Of a DNA stretch of 64,000 nt, positions 1 through 11,180 are shown piece after piece (positions within the stretch are counted from its first letter, which is position 1; each line of letters begins with the position of its first letter). The DNA comes from Epiperipatus broadwayi (taxonomy: Eukaryota > Onychophora > Udeonychophora > Euonychophora > Peripatidae). The DNA lies in the NCBI GenBank assembly GCA_028023455.1, contig JAQFVV010006221.1, positions 9,279,011-9,343,010 on the forward strand. Reading direction: 5' to 3'. The position numbers and the translations under genes are program-made. The notes beneath the pieces are model-generated. The model did no database searches. It was not told the DNA's origin and worked only from the letters and a program-made list of their open reading frames with translations.

Positions 1-2490
1 CGTCAAATATTTTTACAAATATCAGTAAAAATATTCACATTATTTGAAAATAAAAGAATAAATAATATTAAAAACTCACTTAATAACTCTGTCTATCATT
101 TTCATGAACGTGCAACGTAAGTCCTATTCTTAAACATTATCGGCAACATGAAGCCAAAGTCCAAAACTGCTTTTATAAAGACTTTCCAGTATAGAACTTG
201 ACAGAGTTAAATAGAAAACAACTCCGTCTTTAAGTCATATAAGCTCCGGCTTTCTTGACATAACCAAGCTTTTAGTCATACCCAATCCCACTTAAATAGT
301 ACAGCTGATAACAGAATTCTAAATCCTCAGGCTTACCGTAGTTGAGGCCGGTGCTTGAGGTTCCAGCAACTAGAATAACACCAGCCCATATCCTCGTGAT
401 ATAGTCTCACGATAAATCAAGGTGTGGTAGCATGCTTGAAAACATTCTGATATAAAAATCACAGTAATAGCCGGTTGGTCATCTGAACCCAAAGGGCAGT
501 AGAATTTAAGTTATCAGTACAGTGGTCACAGACAAACAACATTCCATAAACAAGAAACCCCAGCTTAGCCGAGACAAGTATTACTAAACAATGCAATGAT
601 CAGGGCAATTCTCTCTTGTGGAATAAACCATTATATTCTAAAAGGGAAGTTAGGTTGTAATGCGGAACTCGGAAATTTATTAGTAAGCTCTACTTTAAAT
701 CATTATTAATAAATTGGTGACTCTAGCTTTGACAGCTTTAATTTGGGTGACTTATTATTTTTAATGAACTATTCTGTAAACTACTAAAGTTCTTATTTGG
801 AGTTAATGCTAAATGAAAATATCCAAATCAAAGTTTAAGAAAGCCAGCCTATTAATTAGAAGTAATTTGTCAAATTATTTAAATGAAAACAGGCTAACTT
901 TTTAATTTATATTTTTCAAAGAAGAAATAGGTACCAATTTCACCTTTCCAGATAAATTACTTATATACTTTGCAAAAAATATATTACGGCCTTCGTTTGT
1001 ATGCGGATGTGTGTGTATATACATATAAATACACACATAAATATAATGTTTAGAGATCTTTTTTGTAAAGAAGTTGACGAGATTGTAAGAGTTGTTTAAT
1101 GCTAAGTAAAAGGTGCCTAGATCAATTCTCAAATTTGGGTTACGGAAAGATAGAAAAAAATTGTCTGCGTATTGAATAAAACTGTTAGACTCTACTATTT
1201 TGGTATGTGAATGTTGCCTGATTTCATGTCAGTTCTACAGTAAATCATACTTAACATTGGTTATTTCTAAAGAAGAAAGTACTGTACAATAATTTCTCCG
1301 GGCATTTCTGTTTTCCTTTATATTTTCAAATACTTACAGATATTTAATTTGGAATTTATCATTAAATTAATTTACTTACAGATATTTCTTTCATAAAACT
1401 GTCAATTATCACCCTTCTCCTACACACTTTTTCTTTCATATCTTCCAAAGACTTTATCATATGGATGAAGTGTTAGTATTTATTCATTTTATATTTAAAA
1501 TCCAAAGCGCATGTGCAACAGTTTAATGCTGTTTAGATATTATTGTTTATAAAAAACATCGCGCTATATAAAATAATTGACTTATTTCATATCTTTTATA
1601 AAAGTTTCTAGCAATATGAACTTTCATATTTCCTCAGCTTCAAATTTTACACGTTCCACGTTCAATCTAATTCCTTTTCATAATTTATTGGAAAACTAAT
1701 CGTTTTAACTTATTCTTTGACATTGCATTCTCTTGCAAATTCAGATTTCTACAGCTTTCCAACTTTTCATCATTTTTCCTAATTATCCACATCTCTCTGT
1801 TTCATTACAAACAATATTTTTAAGAAGACATTTTCTTAAATATGATTTGAATAAACAGAATAGCCTCCTATTTATTTATAATAAAATCAATTTAGATTTG
1901 CAATTTTTATTCCAATTTTTTAGTTGTTATTTTCATCTTCAGTCAGCCAGTCTCTCAAATATTTAAAAACTCTAAAACTTACTGTTTTGTGCTTTACTTT
2001 TATTAATTTTGTTTTCCCACCGTCTAATTTTATTGCTTTAGCTTGTTTGCACTTATTTTCATTGAAATTTATAGCAAAATTGGTTATTAAATGATGTTTA
2101 ACCTGGCGGTGATGAGTTGATTCGACATTTTCATTTTAATTCAGTACAAGTACTTGTTTTCCCTCTGAATCTTTATTTTATATATAAATATTAATTTCAT
2201 TTGATTTCATAACTTTTTAATTTTTTGTAAAAATAAATCCCTTTGGATGAGAAGATTCTTGAGTCTGCTATTTATAAATAATAAAAAAAAGGTTCATATA
2301 TCAATAGAGAGTGAATATCGCTGAATTACTGATGACAAATTTCCATTTGATTTTGATAAATTACTGAATAAGAGAACTATAATTATAAAAAAAATGAAAG
2401 AGAAAAAAAGATTATTTAAGATTTTTTAATATATTTAAAAAAATACAGAATTACCAATTTTTAAATTAATAAAAGCAATGCTGATTATTA
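1..2490. other. AT-rich DNA without recognisable gene
   Basis: No open frame here resembles a known protein and the longest are under 80 codons. Positions about 120-600 are less AT-rich than the surroundings and contain no long frame on either strand, so they may be an old unclassified repeat. From about 1640 to 2100 the plus strand is T/C-rich. A short dinucleotide tract lies near 1010-1040. Confidence 0.6.
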
Positions 2491-2494
2491 TTAT

Positions 2495-2560
2495 CATTAT
2501 CAAACAGGCAAAACCCAGCCAGAGTAATCACTGGATGCAAGAAGGTGATCATGTGATGTT
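2495..2560 (+). repeat. Remnant of hammerhead family C (ribozyme missing)
   Basis: The segment contains pieces matching the part of family C downstream of its ribozyme: a 'ccagagtaatca.tggatgcaagaaggt' type stretch followed directly by 'gatcatgtgatgttta'. The two pieces are normally separated by about 100 bp, so this copy carries internal deletions. No ribozyme core remains. Confidence 0.5.
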
Positions 2561-4520
2561 TAGTGTTTTATTGTAGTTGTTAATGTTGCTACATTACTAC
2601 TGGGTGGTATTAAATATTTCATTTAAAATGGCCCATTGACTTTTTAGGCTCCTTAAAGCAACATTCTGCATTGTGATGGTGGAGTCTATTTACTCCATTT
2701 CTTGTTATTCTCTTTTGCTTTCACCTGCAACTATTCTGAGCATTATATCCTTTTCTAATGAGTTAGTTCATCTCATGATATGTTAAGCGTAGAACAATTT
2801 CCACCCAATCATTTCAGTTTCAAATGAGAATTTTGAACTAAACTGATCAGGAATCCACATATTCAGTTTTTCCTGACCATGACGTCATCAAAAGTTTTTG
2901 CCAGAATCATTTAAAAACAACTTATTAAATATAGTTGTATTTATATATTGGACTAAATAGTTCAATATATAAATATAACTGAAATGCCTTCATCAAAAAC
3001 CTTCACAAAAACTTATTAAATATATGTAAATAATTAAAAGCACACACATAACTTGGCACTATTTCAAATTATAAAAAGAAATACTAAGCTTGGGTTTTAT
3101 ACACAATTAATAAAGCTATACATATAAATTGATAAGCTAAGCACTTTTGGGAATTCTATGTTCCCATATTCTTAGCTCTTTTCACTAATTGCAATAAGAT
3201 TGTCCTTAGCTCATGTCTGTTTATTGTAAGAAATTATTTAGTTTTGATTGTACATTCGTTATGTATATTCTAGTAAAAGTAGTTTTACCATAAGACTTGG
3301 GACCATCTGTATTTTTATTTTTACATTGTTGCATGGCTAAGCATTTTGAGGCTTTTAAAAATTGATGCCTACCATTCATTATTTAATATTTCAATACCTT
3401 ATTTTATATTTTTTTTTATTAAATGTAAATAGGTAATATCTGATGAACTGAATTATCTGTAACAGATTAGAAGATATAGATTATGTAGATTAAACTGATT
3501 TTTTAATTATGTATTGCCTTAAGTAAATTATAGATTTATTTAAAATTTGCTATTATGCTTGATTAAACAGTTTGCATCTTCACTAAAGATACAGCATTAT
3601 TTCATACGTCATATATTGGATCTATTTTAAAAAATAAATACCATGATAATATTAGCCATGCAATAATGGTGTATTTGGAATGCTTATATTTTGAAGCAGT
3701 TTTAAAGATTTAACAGCAGATAGTCTAAACTATAAATCAATTCTTTAATATATCCATTAGTGTACATTTATACATGATGATTAATAAAAAAATAACCCAG
3801 TACATATTGCTAGCTGAAAATTCAAATACAAACTGATTAAAACATTCTTACCAAATGCTATGTTTTATTCACAGAGGGTGTTATTGACAAAACATCATGT
3901 TTGGGAGGTGACAAACATTTTATGATGATTAATATACAAGTTATTGAGTTCCATAACTAATTCACTTATTCATAATTTCCTTCATCTTAGTATTAATAGA
4001 TAAACATATTAATATTGACTACATGAATTTATAATATTTTATCATGTTAGAAAGGTTTGCTTTTACACATTATATAATAATAAAGTCTTATTTAAAGGTA
4101 GATGAGACATAGCCATTGATATCTGAAAGGAATAAAATAAGCAGATTAAAAAAAGAGTATTAATATATGTGGATATATTTGTATTTTATGGACTGTATAG
4201 TCATTGTAAAATTCGTGTTTAATTTAATAACTTTTTATGTTTTGTCTTCTTTGCTTATCTGTATTTACATTGATTATCTAATTAATTCATAAGCATCTGT
4301 TTATCATGGTAAGAATAAGTGATAAATTAATTCTTATTTCAAAAAGCAAAGTAATTTAGTATTGACAAGATTGTTGGATTAAATATATTAGCTTTAGTAA
4401 TTTTATGGATGTGGAGAAATAAATTTCCATTTTTTTTCTTTTATTTATTATAACTACATAGTTTGATATCTATGTCAAATTTTTGTCTTATTGCAATTCT
4501 TAATAATTTATTAAATCTCA
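2561..4520. other. AT-rich intergenic DNA; one short palindrome
   Basis: Nothing coding is visible. A perfect-looking 20-bp-arm palindrome lies at 2932-2980 (arms agttgtatttatatattgga and its near complement around a 9-bp loop). The flanking sequence 'acttattaaata' recurs at about 2920 and 3010, suggesting a small degraded repeat. Confidence 0.55.
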
Positions 4521-4529
4521 TAGTAATAT

Positions 4530-4613
4530 TTACTAAGGCAATAAACCTTTAAGCATGTGCACTTGAAAATGTGAAGTTATTGACCTCTACAGGTCTTAAC
4601 CACAAGCTTATGC
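4530..4613 (+). repeat. Dispersed ~85-bp repeat, copy 1
   Basis: This stretch, from 'tttactaaggcaataaacc' to 'ggtcttaaccacaagct', recurs at 5750-5835 with a few substitutions and small gaps. A palindromic 'gacctctacaggtc' sits near its 3' end. I cannot assign it to a class; it may be the terminus of an element whose body lies outside or has decayed. Confidence 0.55.
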
Positions 4614-4767
4614 TTTAAATCAATAATCAGTATTCCCTGTAAATGCTATTAAAATCATACAAACATCATCACCTGTGACAAGCACAAGATCATTCACTTA
4701 AATTAAAATGAGTTTGAATCTTATTTATATTAAGAACATTTGTTTTGCTTTATTTTGATTATGTAAC

Positions 4768-4950
4768 CATCAAAACTTCACATGATCACTATTTCATATG
4801 CTTACACATGCTGTTAATATGAGTACCAAACTAGTCTAGGAATGTTGGATGAGTAGACACTACTAGATAGAGATTTTATGCATAAACCTTCCTGCATTCT
4901 TTGATTATGAAGGCTTGCACTTGATGGCACTACTGTATGGAGAATTTTAT
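4768..4950 (+). repeat. Hammerhead family C remnant with inverted 5' piece
   Basis: Positions 4831-4950 match the part of family C that starts at the 3' edge of the ribozyme ('actagtct') and continues through 'gttggatgagtag', 'ttttatgcataaacctt' and 'tggcactactgtatggaga'. Positions 4768-4823 match the far end of the same family in inverse orientation. The ribozyme 5' core (CUGAUGA) is absent, so this copy cannot self-cleave. The arrangement is a truncated form of the fold-back seen at 37375-37765. Confidence 0.6.
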
Positions 4951-5749
4951 CCTTATATATATGTAATGCAATCAGTCTGACAGTTTTACTTTAACTCTTA
5001 TTCTGGGGCAGTTGGCTTTCATTAGCTACTGTTCTAGGTAAAGTGCTTTCTAATTAAGTAATTATAAATGGATAACTCCACACATTAAATATTTCCAGAT
5101 TTATTATAACATTTATATACATATTTGTAAAAATTCAATCATAGCTATTTTTTTGAAGCATTCTGATAAAAGTTTACTTTTTTATTTTTATTATAAATTA
5201 TGATGAGATGTGATACATTCAATTGTGCTTTTTCACTCATTAATTATTATTTTAAAATCATTCCATTTGAATTTTCATATTGCTGAGTTTTATTTATATA
5301 TAGTGAAATTATCAGCCAAATTATTTAAACGCTAAACTTTAGTGATATCCATTAGTTAATAATTTTACACAGTATTCAGCTCTGGTCTATTTAAAATTAA
5401 GGATGTAAAATGACCTATTCAACTCAATAGTAAATAGAAAATAATATTTAAAAAATCAAAATCAAATGGATGCTTAAAAAAAACCAATTGGACAATAGTT
5501 GAAGTAAATATAGTGCAATTTATAAAATGAATGATCATTTGATGAATTATTCAGATGGTTATATAACATTTTATCACTTAAATGACATAACAATATCATT
5601 CAATTGACTACATTGAGTTAGTTTCCACTCTGCTGGAAATTGATGAAGTAACTTGTAGTTTGTGGGTTTATTGCTCTTCTATTGTAGTAAACTGGACAGA
5701 GTGCAAAGATATTTAATAAAATATGTGAAGAAATATCTATGGTGTCTTA

Positions 5750-5835
5750 AATAGTATTTACTAAGGCAATAAACCAAAAGCATGTGCGGTTGAAAATGCG
5801 AAGGTAGTGACCTCTACAGGTCTTAACCACAAGCT
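5750..5835 (+). repeat. Dispersed ~85-bp repeat, copy 2
   Basis: Direct-orientation partner of 4530-4613. The shared block keeps 'tttactaaggcaataaacc', 'gcatgtgc.cttgaaaatg.gaag' and 'gacctctacaggtcttaac'. It lies about 1.2 kb downstream of copy 1, with no recognisable element between them, so the pair could be either two insertions or the terminal repeats of one decayed element. Confidence 0.55.
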
Positions 5836-7605
5836 ATAATTCTTAAACCTATATTAAATGTAAACCTGAAAAAGAACTGCATTGACAATTAGTTCTACAA
5901 AATACAACTTTCTACATCTTGCAAACAATATGGTTTACAAAATTTTGGTTTGCTTTTGACAATCTAATGTCTTAAAATATTAAATGATGGGTGATATAAC
6001 AGGTTTTTAAATGACCTAAAATATGCATAAAGTTTAGACAGCGATAACTTTCACTAATTGTGAATAAGCTTTGTGAGTTCACAAGTAGTGGGCATGATTT
6101 TGGAAACCTAGGTATCACTGCTATATAAAGTATTTTTCTTTTTTTTTAATACTTAAATCTGTATTGAGTTTTATCTTTTCTTTTCTAACATTCATTCATA
6201 TGATAAACCTGTGGAAAGATGATAATGATTTTATTACTATGATCAAAAATAAAAAAATATTTCAAAAATATCATGGGAGAAACTGATTTTAAACAATCAT
6301 AAGATATTAGAAAATCTTATGAATAGACAAATTACCATTGATATGATTACCATAAATTAATGAAAACTAAAATCATGTTCTATATTCTTTTGAAGGCTCT
6401 TATTACTGAGAATTGCATCTGTTTTATTATCAGAACAATGTCACTTCTTTACTTCAAATTCCAAGCTATGTTTTATCTTCATTATAAATATCTATTTCTT
6501 TCTATCCCTATGTTTAATTATAAATCATCCATTTTATTTCCAAATTCTTTCAATATGTATCTAAACATCAGTCTAAAATCTTCTATGATGAATACTTTAC
6601 TCCTATACACATTCATTTAATAAAGTTCATTGTGGTAAATGATTTATCATTTTTCTTTACTTTGATTTTAGTATTACTTTCCTATGTGTTGTGTTTTTTT
6701 AAGCAATGTTATTAAATATTTGAATTAAGTAAGACAAATCCCAAATCTGATGTGAAGTTTATAAAATGATATATAGTAGACTGTTAGTTTTATCTCTCTT
6801 TCTCTTTTATAACATTGCCTTTTACAGTATATGGATTATATGAGTTGCTTAGTTACCAATATTTTTGATATTATTTTAGAATACATTTTGTATCTGCAAC
6901 ATTTAATTTATTGCAGATACCAAAATTAGCAATTAAAAGTGAATGTATATATATACACACACACAGGAATTTCCCTTAGCTATATTTTGTCAGTCACAAT
7001 TCCTTTTTAAAATAAAAAAGTGCTTAAATATGAGATGTTTAAAATATTTTATATAGATTTTAGCTAGCATTTCTAATATATATAGGTGTATTAACTTCTT
7101 AAGTTGAAAATATATAAATCGTGCATATATTTGCATGGATATGTACATACTGCATATGCACTATGGACTAAAAAATTAAAAATATAAAAAATACATTTTT
7201 ATTAATTGTTATTTTTTTAAAAATTATATATAACCATAACTCTGGATTTGGGAATTATGATTATAGAGATACTGTAATAGATTAAAATATTTGAATGGTT
7301 TCATTGCTCATGTATTTGAAAAAAGTTTAAGTGTCAGAAGTAATAACACTGGAATCGATTTTGCGATCCCACATTCCAGTGTCTGACTTTCTACAATTGC
7401 ATTAAACCATACAGTGCACTATAATATGTTTATTCTTTCTAAGAAATCTTTATATAAGTTGGCTTTTTTTTATACAAAGGATTATTATATATATATTTCA
7501 AATTTTATTCTTATCTTAGACCATCTTTTACCTTAGCCCAATCATATATATATACATATATGCAACAAAACAAGTTTTAAATTTCGAAACTTGCTCTTAG
7601 CTTTA
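5836..7605. other. AT-rich DNA without recognisable gene
   Basis: No protein similarity is visible. A 20-bp AT/AC microsatellite occurs near 6944-6966. An imperfect inverted repeat built on 'acactggaat / attccagtgt' lies at 7331-7385 and could be a very short fold-back element. Confidence 0.5.
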
Positions 7606-7609
7606 TTTT

Positions 7610-7796
7610 ATGATCACTAGATGGAGCTTTTCCAATAGCTCACTTTCAAGCTTTGTTTACATAAACTAGCTCGAAACCATGGTTTAAAGGTTGGGGACAA
7701 TTGAAAGAGATATTGAATTCTGTCTCTCTCAGCGTTTATGTAAACAAAGCTTGAAAGTGAACAGTAAAGCTCCATCTAGTGATCATCTATATGAAT
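7610..7796 (+). mobile_element. PLE-associated fold-back with half a hammerhead
   Basis: Arms at 7610-7665 and 7734-7796 are near-perfect inverted repeats (outer end atgatcactagatggagc). The same outer end bounds the larger fold-back at 18807-19104, so both belong to one family. The centre keeps a hammerhead 3' half on the + strand: 'gctcGAAAcc' (7669-7678) then 'atggtt', but the CUGANGA half is missing. A PLE GIY-YIG remnant begins at the end of the right arm. In PLEs such terminal repeats carrying hammerheads are established; assignment here rests on that adjacency. Confidence 0.6.
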
Positions 7797-8118
7797 ATGG
7801 TAGAAATACTATTCCTGAAGGAATGTATATTATCCCTTGTTTTTGTAAGAAGGTATATATAGGTCAGAGTAGTTTGAGCTTAAATGAAAGAATAAAGGTA
7901 CATAAAAGTAGGGTTAGAAATAAATATGTTAGTTCTGCTCTATATATCCATGAAAAAGATGCAGACCATAATATTAATTTTGATGAGGCTATCTTCTTTG
8001 AGTAAAATGAAATAAAAAGAAGAATCAAAGAATCTTTATTATTATTAAAAATTTATGATTCTGAAGCCTTAACTTATTTAAAAGTTCTTTTAATATTAAA
8101 GGTGTATGGATATGAGTA
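7780..8118 (+). pseudogene. Penelope-like element GIY-YIG endonuclease remnant
   Basis: This is the C-terminal GIY-YIG nuclease part of a PLE polyprotein. Visible motifs are GMYIIPCFCKKVYIGQ (GIY and YIG blocks, about 7824-7871), the Arg of LNERIKVHK, and the conserved SSALYIHEKDADHNINFD segment. An in-frame TAA at 8003-8005 interrupts the domain; the same frame then continues with EIKRRIKESLLLL to a second stop at 8116-8118, so the break is a nonsense change, not a frameshift. No reverse transcriptase lies upstream: the copy is 5' truncated and abuts the fold-back at 7610-7796. Non-functional as it stands. Confidence 0.8.
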
Positions 8119-8295
8119 AAATTGTGGGTAATGTTTAGTTTAATTGTGTTATTTTGTAATTCTTTACATGTAAGAAGTCTGCTTGTAGCAGTGAAACCAT
8201 TGGTTGAATTTTAGAATTTATATTTTTGGGCTAGTCTGGTTGAGTTGTGAATTTTGGATAGTTTTTATTATATGTATATAACTAGAATGGATTTG

Positions 8296-8600
8296 AATTC
8301 AGACTTTGGAGGGTGAAGAAGATTGAAGCCTGTCCATTAAAGTTTGAAGATCTGTTTTCTTAATATAAACTTGGTAGAGATTATATATGTGTGTGGAAGA
8401 TAATGATCTGGACCAACTGATGAGTGCTGGTTCAGCATGAAATATGAATATTGGTAGCCTTTTATCTTTTTTACAGATATAATGGTTGTATAAGATAGAG
8501 TGGATAGCTGTAGGCACTTGAAAATCTTAGTTCAAATCTCTTTTAATTACATTAAGTTCAGTATAGACAATATATTTGTATTTAAATATTATATACATAA
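8296..8600 (+). mobile_element. Hammerhead family A element, near full length
   Basis: A non-coding repeat of about 300 bp. Parts in order: a head (ggagggtgaagaagattgaa), shared with 56770-56800 and 61815-61850; the hammerhead at 8399-8466; and a tRNA-like tail with 'cacttgaaaatcttagttcaaatctc' split over 8516-8540, followed by 'ttttaattacatt' and a short AT-rich end that also occurs at 61570-61630. The tail resembles the anticodon and T arms of a tRNA. No open frame is present, so mobility would depend on enzymes from elsewhere. Confidence 0.75.
8399..8466 (+). ncRNA. Type I hammerhead ribozyme, family A (best copy)
   Basis: Self-cleaving RNA motif, complete in every core position. Inner helix I pairs ACCAA (8412-8416) with UUGGU (8451-8455). 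The core CUGAUGA is at 8417-8423. Stem II pairs GUGCUG (8424-8429) with CAGCAU (8433-8438) around a GUU loop, closed by G-U. GAAA is at 8439-8442. Stem III is minimal (AU/AU). The cleavage triplet AUA ends at 8450. Outer helix I re-pairs GAUAA (8399-8403) with UUAUC (8462-8466) beyond an internal loop. Short stem III with an extended helix I is the usual animal type I form. Confidence 0.85.
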
Positions 8601-9379
8601 ACTTTTACAAGGTGAGTTGATCTTTGATGATTTAATTATAGAAATGCTTCATGATTTCCACTAAATATACAATAGTTGTTTATAAAGAAAATATAAATTA
8701 TCAGCAATGACGATATTTGAATTTAGTTTGTCCATCTTTTTCAATGTCATACATGACAATATATTTATACTATGCATTTATATCTGTGTTTTTATACATT
8801 AAAGGTATGATTCCATCGGCTATAAATTTTTATTTAAGATTTTGCATAAAAATTTATCTGCCAATAGTTTCTGCACTAATTTATCTTTATTCATCAAGAA
8901 GATAATTATATGTAATATATAATTTTTTGCATTATTTTATGTTACAGTAATAAAATAAATAAATAAATAGGATTTATATATTTTTAGTTGCTTTCTTGCA
9001 AATTTAAATCATGACTTATATTGTGTAAAATATTTTTTATTTTTTTTATATCTTTATGATTATCTATTTTACATGATTCTGCATTGGCTATAATTTTAAT
9101 ATTCTAGAACTTTTTATTATCCACTTTAGTTTATTTTGTGCAGTACATGATATCAGGCAGCAAGTATAGTGCTATAGTCAGTATTTTTTTGCAAGAGTAT
9201 AATATTCATAAGAATGTATAGATTTTTGAACATATATAATCTCAATAAAATTCTTAAATTATCAGAAAATATGCCTGAAATTTTAAGATGAAAATGTATT
9301 TCTTTATATAAAATATTAAGTCAATTAATGATTTAAGCTTTGTATTTAAAAAAGTATATTTTTACAAAGAAAAAGAAGA
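8601..9379. other. AT-rich DNA, nothing recognised
   Basis: No motif, repeat or frame above background. Open frames here are short and hydrophobic, as expected of AT-rich chance translation. Confidence 0.5.
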
Positions 9380-9686
9380 ATGAATAATATTTCTGTAGTA
9401 TAATTTTCAGTACCCCATTCTCATGCAATATATGGACTGATTTCTATCCATTTTTAACATCTTGTGAAGGGATGTAATCATAAACACATGACCATAGACA
9501 TATAAAAAAGATCTATGATCCCCAAGATGCACATTTCATGCTGAACCAACACTCATCAGTTGCCCCAGACCACAATCTTTTACACATATCTTTATCACTG
9601 TTCAGTGAGAATGGTGTAATGAAAATTACACTACAGAAATATTATTCATTATTGGTTAATCTAGTCTAATGAATGACTAATAAAAA
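9380..9686 (-). mobile_element. Hammerhead family B fold-back element
   Basis: Inverted arms (left from 9380 'tgaataatatttctgtagt', right ending near 9686 with 'acactacagaaatattattc') flank a centre that carries a hammerhead on the minus strand. Related copies are at 43645-43870, 54901-55200 and 55290-55540. Element length is about 300 bp, with no coding capacity. It looks like a MITE by architecture, but the central ribozyme suggests an RNA intermediate. Confidence 0.7.
9510..9572 (-). ncRNA. Type I hammerhead, family B (slightly decayed)
   Basis: Read on the minus strand: CUGAUGA (9559-9553), stem II GUGUUG/CAGCAU with loop GUU, GAAA (9537-9534), stem III AUG/CAU and cleavage triplet AUC ending at 9526. 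Inner helix I is weakened because the family CCAA has become GCAA opposite UUGG. Outer pairing GGUC/GAUC is retained. The catalytic core is intact; folding efficiency is uncertain. Confidence 0.7.
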
Positions 9687-10148
9687 TTATTAAAAGGAAG
9701 AATCTTATTTTTCTGGAATAGAATATCATAAAGATTTTTATGAATTTCTGCTGCATTTTCTAAATATCTTTTAGCTATGGAATATATGGCAATTATATAG
9801 TGTAATTAAAACAATTATACCAATTAAATTTTAATTTTAGAGTCAATATTTACATCTTTCTAAGAGATGAATTTATTTAATTAGAACATCCTGTTCTTTT
9901 GTAAGTCTGTTATTTAATTTGAAAATTAAGATAGCTTTTGTTTCATACATGTAACTACAGTAAAATATGTGTGTAATTGGAATAATAATTTACCATAATT
10001 AATTTAGAATTTTGTGACCTCCCTTTTGCCATTTATTATCTTGATGTTCCACCCAACAATTATTAATTGTAGCAATATTTTTTTTCTAATATTCTGTTAT
10101 GAAGTATTATAACTTTATCTTTCTTATTGCATTGCCAAATCCATATAA

Positions 10149-10337
10149 TATTGATAACATTTACTTTCTTTATTATCTTTACAATGCTTCATATAATTAC
10201 AACCCACTATGTCAGTTTCAATTGCCCAACAGTCTTTTTCAGAACTTACTGAAGAAGATTGGTGGAGCAATTGAAACTGTCATAATGGGTTGTTATATGA
10301 AGCATTGTAAAAGTAATAAAGAAAGTAAATGTTATTA
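10149..10337. repeat. Fold-back element, ~75-bp arms
   Basis: The left arm (about 10149-10228) and right arm (about 10267-10337) are inverted copies, for example cagtttcaattgc against gcaattgaaactg and acatttactttctttatta against its complement. The loop is about 40 bp. Open frames across it are created by the palindrome and not by coding constraint. No hammerhead core is visible in the loop. Confidence 0.8.
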
Positions 10338-11180
10338 ATACTCTCTTGTTGTTTTCATTATTTTTCCTCCAATTTTCCATCTTCATATTTATTATTTGTT
10401 TTTTTTGTTACCTGTTGTATCCTCTATTCTATTACTAGTTTATTTTTATCATTTTATTCAGTCATTTGACTTTAGTTCTTGTTCAAATTTTAGATTTAAT
10501 TTTAAAACCTGCCAAAATAGTTTATAAATTTGTTCCACTATTAGATAAACTATTTCTTATTAGATCAATAAAATGTATCTGTTTTGTCATTACAAATATT
10601 CAACAATCTTTATTATAAACATGTAGTTTCTTCAGCTCTTAGGTTGTTGATTTTTGGTTACAATTGATAGCTACTCATGTTCTTCCAATATTTGTAGTAA
10701 TATAATGCTTTTGCTTTTTAAATCAATGGTTTTGAAACATTTTCTGATTAATCAGTTTGTTGTTCTACAATTTATTTTATTATAACAATAATCATTTATT
10801 TTTAGCAGTTTCTAATTGTAATAAATTTAATTTCGTCGACGTCATTCATTCAGATATTGTAAACAGTGGTTTAAAGTGAGTAGTCCATCCTCACATTTTC
10901 ACTTACAGTACTTAAGATTTGCCCATATATAAGCATTTGGGTTGGATTGAATAAGTGGATTCATTTTATTCTTTCCTAAATACTATATCTTGTGTTGGAA
11001 GTGGAAGTACTCATTTATTATTTAACACTCGTAAAAAAGCACACAATAGCTTAAATGGCTGATTAAATTTATTATAACAATAACATAAAATTTATATCTT
11101 TTGGAAACAATTTTTATTAGCATTTCATTTAATATAATTAGTATGTAGCTGATCTATTACTCTAATGTTACCTTTGTTTC
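10338..11180. other. AT-rich DNA, nothing recognised
   Basis: No protein similarity and no repeat related to other parts of the window. A single GTCGAC site near 10837 breaks the otherwise AT-rich sequence. Confidence 0.5.

Noticed and set aside
2880-2887. TGACGTCA as a CRE-like regulatory site
   Set aside because: An eight-base palindrome is expected by chance in 64 kb and no promoter or gene lies near.
10099-10338. 79-codon frame
   Set aside because: Lies on a long palindrome; the peptide is mirrored AT-rich sequence without motifs.
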